Positions 1 to 4,973 of a DNA stretch of 5,672 nucleotides are shown here, one piece after another. Source of the stretch: Syntrophomonadaceae bacterium (GTDB lineage: Bacteria; Bacillota; Dethiobacteria; DTU022); assembly GCA_003553305.1 (NCBI GenBank), contig PWEB01000265.1, forward strand, positions 1 to 5,672, given 5' to 3'. The position numbers were made by a program, and so were the translations under genes. Under the pieces are notes generated by a model. That model saw nothing but the letters and a program-made list of their open reading frames with translations. It ran no database searches and had not been told where the DNA came from. Positions within the stretch are counted from its first letter, which is position 1, and each line of letters opens with the position of its first letter.

Positions 1-168
1 CAGAAAAAGTAAAACCCCGGATAGGGTAGCTTCCCTTCCTGCCTTTATGATGGATCTGTTAATAATCTATTGTAAGGAATGGCTCGAAGAAATATTTAAA
101 TTGGAATAAAAATGACATTATCAAATATATTAGGTCACGACCGCACAATCACTACCCACTACCCATAC

Positions 169-197
169 AAAAGCCGCAACTCCCTATGGTTGCGGCC
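169..197 (-). terminator. Intrinsic terminator of the tRNA-Arg gene
   Basis: Read on the minus strand, just after the tRNA 3' end, there is a perfect 8-bp GC-rich stem. The arms are GTTGCGGC/GCCGCAAC (plus-strand 173-180 and 189-196), with an 8-base loop, followed at once by TTTT (plus AAAA at 169-172). This is the standard layout of a rho-independent terminator, and its position six bases past the encoded CCA fits release of a monocistronic tRNA transcript. The T run is short, so efficiency may be moderate. No T run follows the hairpin on the plus strand, so it should act only on minus-strand transcription. Confidence 0.8.
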
Positions 198-203
198 ATT
201 TAC

Positions 204-279
204 TGGTGCGCCTGGAAGGATTTGAACCCTCGACTAACGGATTAGAAGTCCGCTGCTCTATCCCCTGAGCTACAGGCGC
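204..279 (-). tRNA. tRNA-Arg, anticodon TCT
   Basis: A complete 76-base cloverleaf reads on the minus strand. The acceptor stem GCGCCTG pairs with CAGGCGC, followed by discriminator A and a genomically encoded CCA (plus 204-206). The D stem is GCTC/GAGC with an A-GGGG-ATA loop. The anticodon stem GCGGA/TCCGT has one G-U pair and the loop CTTCTAA, giving anticodon TCT (plus 244-246), which decodes AGA and by wobble AGG. The variable region is 5 bases. The T stem GAGGG/CCTTC (one G-U) carries the loop TTCAAAT. No intron or mismatch that would suggest a pseudogene is visible. It stands alone, with a promoter upstream (297-325) and a terminator downstream, so it appears to be a single transcription unit. 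Confidence 0.97.
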
Positions 280-296
280 ATATATAATTCACAGTT

Positions 297-325
297 ATAA
301 TAACTTATAAAGAGCACAAAATCAA
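297..325 (-). promoter_or_regulatory. Sigma-A-type promoter of tRNA-Arg
   Basis: On the minus strand a -35 box TTGATT (plus 320-325) and a -10 box TATTAT (plus 297-302) are separated by exactly 17 bp. They match the TTGACA/TATAAT consensus at 4/6 and 5/6. Transcription would start around 290, leaving about 10 bases of 5' leader before the mature tRNA end at 279, as expected for a tRNA processed by RNase P. The box positions are read directly. Promoter activity is inferred. Confidence 0.65.
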
Positions 326-345
326 GGCGCTTTCGAAAAATATGA

Positions 346-374
346 TTGTCAAAAAGCATATAATAGGATAAGAT
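346..374 (+). promoter_or_regulatory. Candidate promoter for the aconitase operon
   Basis: On the plus strand TTGTCA (346-351) and TAAGAT (369-374) are spaced by 17 bp and match the sigma-A boxes at 5/6 and 4/6. Within the spacer there is also a perfect TATAAT (359-364), but no acceptable -35 lies 16-18 bp before it and no TGn extension is present, so it is a weaker alternative. Either choice starts transcription at about 371-381 and gives a leader of about 225-235 bases before the aconitase start codon. The region faces the tRNA promoter, with 20 bp between the two -35 boxes. Confidence 0.4.
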
Positions 375-375
375 A

Positions 376-393
376 TATAGAAACCCTTCTATA
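376..393. promoter_or_regulatory. Operator-like palindrome at the predicted transcription start
   Basis: This is a perfect 7-bp inverted repeat, TATAGAA-ACCC-TTCTATA, immediately downstream of the candidate -10 box and over the predicted transcription start. A dyad in this place is typical of a repressor operator. As RNA it would form a 5'-terminal stem-loop that could instead stabilise the transcript. I do not recognise the motif as the site of a specific regulator; it lacks the ATAA/TTAT half-sites known for CcpC control of Bacillus aconitase. Confidence 0.35.
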
Positions 394-402
394 AGCAATA
401 AC

Positions 403-441
403 AATCCGGCCAGCCCTTTGCTAAATGCCGAAAGCCGGATT
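403..441. repeat. 8-bp inverted repeat in the aconitase leader
   Basis: AATCCGGC (403-410) and GCCGGATT (434-441) form a perfect GC-rich stem around a 23-base interval. That interval contains a further GCCG (427-430) able to pair with CGGC (407-410) in a competing fold. No T run follows on either strand, so a simple terminator is unlikely. It lies inside the predicted untranslated leader of the aconitase transcript and probably forms a stable RNA hairpin. I do not match it to a named riboswitch class. Confidence 0.45.
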
Positions 442-518
442 CCACTCTCTTTAATTGCTGTATTTACAGTGTGTTATCCTGTGTTTTAATTAATCCAGGT
501 CATAATCTAACAGCAAAA

Positions 519-563
519 ATTAGTGCATACGGGATTATTAGCCTGGCGCTAATATATTTTTTT
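519..563 (+). terminator. Possible intrinsic terminator/attenuator ahead of aconitase
   Basis: ATTAGTGC (519-526) can pair with GCGCTAAT (546-553) to give an 8-bp stem with one G-U pair and a 19-base loop. ATA and an uninterrupted run of seven T (557-563) follow. The layout resembles a rho-independent terminator, but half the stem is A-T, the loop is large, and a 3-base gap separates the stem from the T run, so it would be weak. Two alternative pairings compete with it: CTAA (507-510) with TTAG (520-523), and CCAGG (495-499) with CCTGG (542-546). That is the pattern of a conditional attenuator. It ends 42 bases before the aconitase start codon. Confidence 0.3.
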
Positions 564-588
564 ACCAAAACACAAGAAGCAAAAAAAG

Positions 589-595
589 AAAGGAG
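589..595 (+). promoter_or_regulatory. Ribosome binding site that sets the aconitase start
   Basis: AAAGGAG lies 10 bases before ATG at 606. The same frame is open back to a GTG at 471, but no comparable Shine-Dalgarno sequence precedes that codon. The extra 45 codons would also run through the leader hairpins. The start at 606 is therefore preferred. Confidence 0.85.
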
Positions 596-605
596 CACCA
601 TAAGA

Positions 606-2528
606 ATGGCACACAACCTGACTTACAAGATTTTAAAAGAGCATCTGGTAGATGGAAAACTGGAAAAAGGTTCCGAAATAGGCCTGCGGATAGATCAAAC
701 CCTGATCCAGGATGCCACCGGCACTATGGCTTGTTTACAGCTGGAGGCGCTGGGAATTGATAAAGTAAAAACCGAACTTTCGGTAAGCTATATCGATCAT
801 AATACACTGCAGGCTGGCTTTGAAAATGCGGATGACCACCGTTATCTGCAATCAGTTTCAGCAAAGTACGGAGCATGGTTTTCAAGAGCCGGTAATGGTA
901 TTTGCCACCATGTACACCTGGAGCGGTTTGGTATACCTGGTAAAACTTTGCTAGGCGCTGACAGTCATACTCCTACCGCGGGAGGGCTGGGTATGCTCGG
1001 CATTGGAGCCGGTGGACTGGATGTTGCTGTAGCCATGGCCGGAGGCCCTTTTTACCTTACAGCGCCCGAGGTATTGAAAGTGAATTTAACCGGGCAGCTG
1101 CCTCCATGGGTAGGGGCAAAAGATATAATTCTGGAGGTGCTTCGGAGGCTATCTGTCAAAGGCGGAGTAGGTAAAATTGTTGAATACAGCGGCCCGGGGA
1201 TAAAAAGCCTCTCTGTGCCTGAAAGAGCGACAATCACCAACATGGGCGCTGAACTTGGAGCCACCAGTTCAATATTTCCCAGTGATGAAGTTACGAAGAA
1301 CTTTCTGGAGGGCCAGAAGCGGGGTGAAACATGGAAACCGCTTGAAGCCGACCCCGGTGCGGAATATGATCATGAAATCAGCATCGACTTAAGCAAACTT
1401 GAACCGCTGGTAGCAGTTCCGCACAGCCCCGATGCCGTTAAACCAATCAGCGAGGTTGGCGCCATACCTGTGGACCAGGTTGCCGTTGGCAGCTGTACCA
1501 ATGGTTCATACCTTGACCTGAAGCTGGTAGCAGAAATTCTTAAGAACAAAACTGTTCACCCCCGGGTAAGCCTGGTTGTTGCCCCCGGTTCCCGCCAGGT
1601 AAGTCTGGCCCTGGCCGGAAATAGCGTGCTGGAAACCCTTCTGGCTTCTGGAGCCAGGCTTCTTGAATCAGCCTGCGGACCCTGCATTGGCATGGGCCAG
1701 GCCCCCCCTTCTGGAGGAGTTTCGGTAAGAACTTTTAACCGGAATTTTGCCGGTAGGAGCGGAACTGCAGACGCCGGGGTCTACCTGACCGGCCCGGCTG
1801 CCGCTGCCGCCGCTGCTTTAAAAGGAGCGCTGGTTGATCCCCGGGAACTGGGGGATTTCCCCAATTTAACCGAAAAGACAGCCCCTGTAGTCGATGACGG
1901 TATGCTCATTGAACCCCCCTCGAACGGAGAAACAATTGAAATTAAGCGGGGTCCGAATATCAAAACTCTAAGCCTGAATGAACCCCTTCCACATACTATT
2001 AAAGCCGGGGTTGTGATTGTCGTAGGAGATAATATCACTACCGACCATATTTTGCCCGGCGGATCTAAAGTCCTACCGCTGCGCTCAAATGTTGAAGCTC
2101 TAAGTGAATTTGTTTTTACCGCTCTTGATACGGATTTTAAAAAACGGGCCCGGCAGTACGAAAACGGAATCATTGTTGGCGGCGAAAATTACGGCCAGGG
2201 ATCAAGCCGGGAGCATGCTGCTCTGGTTCCCATGTATCTGGGAATAAAAGCAGTACTGGTCCGTTCTTTTGCCCGGATCCACCGGGCCAACCTGGTTAAC
2301 TTTGGTATCCTGCCCCTGGTGTTCTCCGATCCCGGCGATTACGAAAAATTATCAGTCGGCGATGAACTAGTCATTGAAGATGCACCCGGTCAACTGGATA
2401 ACGAAATAATTTACCTGGAAAAAAAGGAAGACGGGACCAAAATTGCCGCCCTCCACCACCTGACACCAAGGCAGATTGAAATTATCAAAGCTGGAGGGCT
2501 TCTGAACCATGCCGGGAAAAAGCTGTAA
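606..2528 (+). CDS. acn: Aconitate hydratase (single-chain, Aquifex/clostridial type)
   Basis: This 640-residue cytoplasmic iron-sulfur enzyme isomerises citrate to isocitrate through cis-aconitate. Aconitase motifs occur in the expected order: D119-S-H-T substrate/catalytic loop, G-S-C-T-N-G with cluster ligand C297, A-C-G-P-C-I-G with ligands C357 and C360, and then the swivel domain with D-N-I-T-T-D-H (475-481) and G-S-S-R-E (532-536). The protein carries catalytic and swivel domains in one chain, unlike the two-subunit LeuC/LeuD or homoaconitase enzymes. It is much shorter than the roughly 900-residue AcnA, and so fits the compact aconitase subfamily found in Aquifex and many anaerobes. 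The start at 606 is set by AAAGGAG; a longer frame from GTG 471 adds only leader sequence. The gene is followed 66 bp later by a NifV-family synthase with no terminator between, so the two are probably co-transcribed. Homoaconitase activity is possible but less likely, given the neighbouring isocitrate dehydrogenase. Confidence 0.93.
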   Translation: MAHNLTYKILKEHLVDGKLEKGSEIGLRIDQTLIQDATGTMACLQLEALGIDKVKTELSVSYIDHNTLQAGFENADDHRYLQSVSAKYGAWFSRAGNGICHHVHLERFGIPGKTLLGADSHTPTAGGLGMLGIGAGGLDVAVAMAGGPFYLTAPEVLKVNLTGQLPPWVGAKDIILEVLRRLSVKGGVGKIVEYSGPGIKSLSVPERATITNMGAELGATSSIFPSDEVTKNFLEGQKRGETWKPLEADPGAEYDHEISIDLSKLEPLVAVPHSPDAVKPISEVGAIPVDQVAVGSCTNGSYLDLKLVAEILKNKTVHPRVSLVVAPGSRQVSLALAGNSVLETLLASGARLLESACGPCIGMGQAPPSGGVSVRTFNRNFAGRSGTADAGVYLTGPAAAAAAALKGALVDPRELGDFPNLTEKTAPVVDDGMLIEPPSNGETIEIKRGPNIKTLSLNEPLPHTIKAGVVIVVGDNITTDHILPGGSKVLPLRSNVEALSEFVFTALDTDFKKRARQYENGIIVGGENYGQGSSREHAALVPMYLGIKAVLVRSFARIHRANLVNFGILPLVFSDPGDYEKLSVGDELVIEDAPGQLDNEIIYLEKKEDGTKIAALHHLTPRQIEIIKAGGLLNHAGKKL

Positions 2529-2575
2529 CCACAGTTAAATACAAAATTTATCCGGCGTCTTTAGACAGAAGATTT

Positions 2576-2583
2576 GAAAGGAG
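2576..2583 (+). promoter_or_regulatory. Ribosome binding site of the NifV-family gene
   Basis: GAAAGGAG is placed 11 bases before ATG 2595 in the short gap after aconitase. No promoter or terminator pattern is visible in the gap (2529-2594), which supports translation from a shared transcript. Confidence 0.8.
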
Positions 2584-2594
2584 ATTGACACATA

Positions 2595-3761
2595 ATGAAA
2601 CTTTTTCAGGACGCATTAAAACTTAACCTGCCGATACTGGTGGATACCACTTTGAGAGACGGCGAGCAAACTGCCGGCGTGGTTTTTTCTAACCAGGAAA
2701 AACTGCGTATTGGTAAAATGCTGAACAATTTAGGCATCCACCAGATCGAAGCCGGTGTTCCGGTCATGGGCGGCAATGAAAAAGAAATTATCAGGGAACT
2801 GGTCTCCTACAACTTGCAGTCAAGCATTATGGCCTGGAACAGGGTTAACATCGAAGACATCAAACACTCCATTGACTGTGGAGTTGATGCGGTAGCTATA
2901 TCTGTTTCAACCTCGGACATTCACATCAACCATAAGCTGAAAACGTCCCGGGAATGGGTCCTTGAAAATATGGTTAAAGCGGTAGAATATGCCAAAAAGC
3001 ATGATCTCTATATTTCCGTCAATGCCGAAGACGCCTCAAGAACCGATTTGAATTTCCTGGTTGAATTTGCCCTGGAAGCCAAAAAAGCAGGAGCGGACCG
3101 ACTACGCTACTGTGACACGATCGGCGTCCTGGAACCGCTCAAAACCTACGATATTGTCAGCTCTTTGATCGATCGCACTAAAATGGACATAGAAATGCAC
3201 ACCCATAATGACTTCGGTATGGCTACAGCCAATGCCCTGGCCGGGGTCAAAGCAGGAGCAAGGTTTGTCGGAGTAACTGTAAACGGTTTAGGGGAAAGAG
3301 CTGGCAATGCCGCCTTAGAAGAGGTGGCCATGGCCCTGAAGCACCTGTTCGGGGTTGCCCTTGACGTCAACACCAGGGACTTCCGGACCCTTTGTGATTA
3401 CGTGGCCCGCGCCTCCGGACGCCAGCTTAACCCGGCCAAACCGATCGTCGGTTCTAACACTTTTGCTCACGAGTCGGGCATCCATGCTGATGGAGTGATA
3501 AAAGATCCTTCCACCTATGAAATCTTCAGTCCTGAGGAAGTCGGTATGGAAAGGCAGATAGTAATCGGCAAATACTCCGGCTCAAAAGCAATCCAAATGA
3601 AATTTGTTGAATACGGCATTGCCCTATCCGATCAAGAAGCAGCCGATCTGCGCGATGCCGTCCGTAAAATGACCGTGGATTTAAAACGATCCCTGTTTGA
3701 CAAAGAGTTAATGTACATTTACGAAGATTACCTCTACGAAAAAAACCGCGGATCAATATAA
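2595..3761 (+). CDS. nifV: Homocitrate synthase family protein (NifV type); candidate Re-citrate synthase
   Basis: This 388-residue cytoplasmic enzyme of the HMGL-like/isopropylmalate synthase superfamily condenses acetyl-CoA with a 2-oxo acid. The TIM barrel shows both family signatures: D-T-T-L-R-D-G-E-Q at 17-25 with lysine 36 at the conserved spacing (R21 catalytic, D22 metal ligand), and H202-T-H204-N-D-F-G with the metal-binding histidines. N-G-L-G-E-R-A-G-N (230-238) and H-E-S-G-I-H-A-D-G (292-300) follow. The C-terminal part is short, with no LeuA-type leucine-binding regulatory domain. Length and motifs are closest to NifV homocitrate synthases, which make the FeMo-cofactor ligand from 2-oxoglutarate. 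However, there is no nif gene here; the neighbours are aconitase and isocitrate dehydrogenase. That context favours use of oxaloacetate, making it a Re-face citrate synthase as known from Clostridium kluyveri and Dehalococcoides. Family membership is certain; substrate is inferred and unresolved. Confidence 0.88.
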   Translation: MKLFQDALKLNLPILVDTTLRDGEQTAGVVFSNQEKLRIGKMLNNLGIHQIEAGVPVMGGNEKEIIRELVSYNLQSSIMAWNRVNIEDIKHSIDCGVDAVAISVSTSDIHINHKLKTSREWVLENMVKAVEYAKKHDLYISVNAEDASRTDLNFLVEFALEAKKAGADRLRYCDTIGVLEPLKTYDIVSSLIDRTKMDIEMHTHNDFGMATANALAGVKAGARFVGVTVNGLGERAGNAALEEVAMALKHLFGVALDVNTRDFRTLCDYVARASGRQLNPAKPIVGSNTFAHESGIHADGVIKDPSTYEIFSPEEVGMERQIVIGKYSGSKAIQMKFVEYGIALSDQEAADLRDAVRKMTVDLKRSLFDKELMYIYEDYLYEKNRGSI

Positions 3762-3764
3762 TAA

Positions 3765-3821
3765 AAGGTTGATAGACAAGACTGGGTGCGGTTATGATCC
3801 TGCAGGTCAAGGATCAACCTT
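3765..3821 (-). terminator. Inverted repeat between convergent genes, likely terminator of icd
   Basis: AAGGTTGAT (3765-3773) and ATCAACCTT (3813-3821) form a perfect 9-bp stem filling the gap between the two convergent genes. The right arm overlaps the icd stop codon. Read on the minus strand, the hairpin runs into TTATTATATT, a U-rich tail, so it can terminate icd transcription. On the plus strand no T run follows, so termination of the aconitase operon here is less sure. The 39-base loop contains a second 6-bp stem, GATCCT/AGGATC (3796-3801 and 3810-3815), whose right arm overlaps the outer stem, so the two cannot form fully together. Confidence 0.5.
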
Positions 3822-4815
3822 ACAGCAGATCGATCAGGGCTTTTGTCATTTCTTTAGTGCCGGCTGAGCCTCCAAGATCGGCTGTAACATGCTTGCCTTC
3901 TTTAATTAAAGCGAAAAGTGCGGATTCAATACGCCGGGCTGCTTCTTTTTCATTAATATGCTCAAGCATTAAAACAGCAGCCATAATCATTGCCCCCGGA
4001 TTGGCCTGATCTTTTCCGGCATATTTGGGGGCACTTCCATGTACCGGTTCAAATATTGCCTTGTTTTTACCTATGTTAGCGCCGGGAACAAGACCCAATC
4101 CTCCAGCAAGCCCGGCACATAAGTCAGATAATATATCACCATAAAGGTTGGGCATGACCATGACATCATACTGCTGCGGCTTAAGAACCAGCTGCATGGC
4201 CATATTATCCACGATCCGATCTTCAAATTCAATTTGAGGGTACTCCTCTGCCACTTCCCTGGCCACATCAAGAAATAGCCCATCAGACAGTTTCATAATA
4301 TTCGCTTTATGCACAGCAGTAACTTTTTTTCTTCCTTTTTCCATGGCGTAATCAAAAGCGAAGCGAGCAATCCGCTCAGAAGCTTTTCGCGAAATGATTT
4401 TTATGCTTTCTGCAATATCCTCAGAGACCATATATTCAATTCCGGAGTAAAGGTCTTCTGTATTTTCACGGATTACTACTAAATCAATATCCTGATAGGG
4501 CAGATCAAGACCGGGAAACGATTTAGCCGGACGAAGGTTGGCAAATAAATCAAACTTCATCCTCAATTCAACATTAATGCTGCGTATGCCAGAACCTACC
4601 GGAGTAGTTAAGGGCGCCTTTAAACCTATATTTGTTTTATTAAGGGAACTAATAACCTGATCAGGTAGAGGACTACCATGCTTTTCAAGCGCATTTACTC
4701 CCGCCTCTACTTCCTCCCATTTAATATGCACGCCTGCCGCCTCAATAACAGCAAGCGCAGAATCGGCAATTTCCGGACCGATGCCATCGCCTCTAATTAA
4801 AGTTATTGTATGCAT
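3820..4815 (-). CDS. icd: Isocitrate dehydrogenase (short NAD-type, IDH3-like)
   Basis: This 331-residue cytoplasmic enzyme of the isocitrate/isopropylmalate dehydrogenase family oxidatively decarboxylates isocitrate to 2-oxoglutarate. Visible features are the N-terminal G-D-G-I-G-P-E (9-15), substrate-binding S79, N81, R85, R95 and R116, then R-E-N-T-E-D-L-Y-S-G with catalytic Y123, K170 in H-K-A-N-I-M, and metal ligands D203, D227 and D231 in N-L-Y-G-D-I-L-S-D. S79 and N81 match the isocitrate-type substrate pocket (Ser113/Asn115 of E. coli Icd), arguing against 3-isopropylmalate or homoisocitrate as substrate. Length and overall motifs resemble mitochondrial NAD-IDH subunits. Oddly, the cofactor site reads H-G-S-A-P-K264-Y265, the Lys-Tyr pair that E. 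coli Icd uses for NADP, while the later Tyr and Arg (391/395 there) are replaced by A312 and G316. Cofactor preference is therefore uncertain. The gene converges on the aconitase operon and has its own promoter. Confidence 0.9.
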   Translation of the reverse strand: MHTITLIRGDGIGPEIADSALAVIEAAGVHIKWEEVEAGVNALEKHGSPLPDQVISSLNKTNIGLKAPLTTPVGSGIRSINVELRMKFDLFANLRPAKSFPGLDLPYQDIDLVVIRENTEDLYSGIEYMVSEDIAESIKIISRKASERIARFAFDYAMEKGRKKVTAVHKANIMKLSDGLFLDVAREVAEEYPQIEFEDRIVDNMAMQLVLKPQQYDVMVMPNLYGDILSDLCAGLAGGLGLVPGANIGKNKAIFEPVHGSAPKYAGKDQANPGAMIMAAVLMLEHINEKEAARRIESALFALIKEGKHVTADLGGSAGTKEMTKALIDLL

Positions 4816-4825
4816 ATATCAACAT

Positions 4826-4832
4826 CCTCCCT
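4826..4832 (-). promoter_or_regulatory. Strong ribosome binding site of icd
   Basis: Read on the minus strand, AGGGAGG stands 10 bases before the ATG at 4815. It is close to the full anti-16S consensus and confirms this start, which begins directly with the conserved M-H-T-I-T-L-I-R-G-D-G N-terminus of the family. Confidence 0.85.
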
Positions 4833-4841
4833 AAATATATT

Positions 4842-4869
4842 TTTATACATTAAACACCCTTATGGTCAA
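4842..4869 (-). promoter_or_regulatory. Promoter of icd
   Basis: On the minus strand a -35 box TTGACC (plus 4864-4869) and a -10 box TATAAA (plus 4842-4847) are separated by 16 bp, each matching the sigma-A consensus at 5/6. Transcription would start near 4835, giving a very short leader that carries the Shine-Dalgarno sequence almost at its 5' end. This suggests icd can be expressed independently of prpD. A 6-bp dyad, CTTATG (4859-4864) and CATAAG (4885-4890), brackets the -35 region and may be an operator. Confidence 0.6.
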
Positions 4870-4973
4870 ACTAATCAATATCCGCATAAGACAGCGTTGA
4901 AAATAGCAAAAACCACAAAATCATTAAGTAAGGGCAGCAGTGCCAGTTGAGAAAGTTTAACCTCTTCAGGAAC

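Noticed and set aside
1..12. CAG AAA AAG TAA could be the last codons of a gene ending at the left edge
   Set aside because: Nine coding bases are not enough to identify or support a gene.
19..39. Imperfect hairpin GGA-T-AGGG/CCCT-TCC near the left edge
   Set aside because: It has a bulge and no T run on the plus strand; there is no adjacent gene in view to make sense of it as a terminator.
204..279. tRNA gene as an integration (att) site for a mobile element
   Set aside because: I saw no partial tRNA copy, integrase or direct repeat in the window.
467..472. CAGTGT resembling the loop of an iron-responsive element, tempting because aconitases can bind such RNA
   Set aside because: The five bases on each side (ATTTA and GTTAT) do not form the required stem and no bulged C is present at the right distance.
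471..605. In-frame 45-codon N-terminal extension of aconitase from GTG 471, with a short hydrophobic stretch
   Set aside because: There is no Shine-Dalgarno before GTG 471, the segment overlaps the leader hairpins and the AAAGGAG of ATG 606, and aconitases are cytoplasmic with the family N-terminus beginning at 606.
1781..2173. Minus-strand 130-codon open frame inside aconitase, and similar frames inside the other genes
   Set aside because: They lie antisense or out of frame within strongly conserved enzymes, lack convincing ribosome binding sites and have low-complexity shadow-like sequences.
606..4815. Reading the aconitase, synthase and dehydrogenase trio as an alpha-aminoadipate lysine or homocitrate elongation cluster
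   Set aside because: The hydratase is a single-chain aconitase rather than a LeuC/LeuD-type homoaconitase pair, and the dehydrogenase has the isocitrate-type S79/N81 rather than a homoisocitrate-type pocket.
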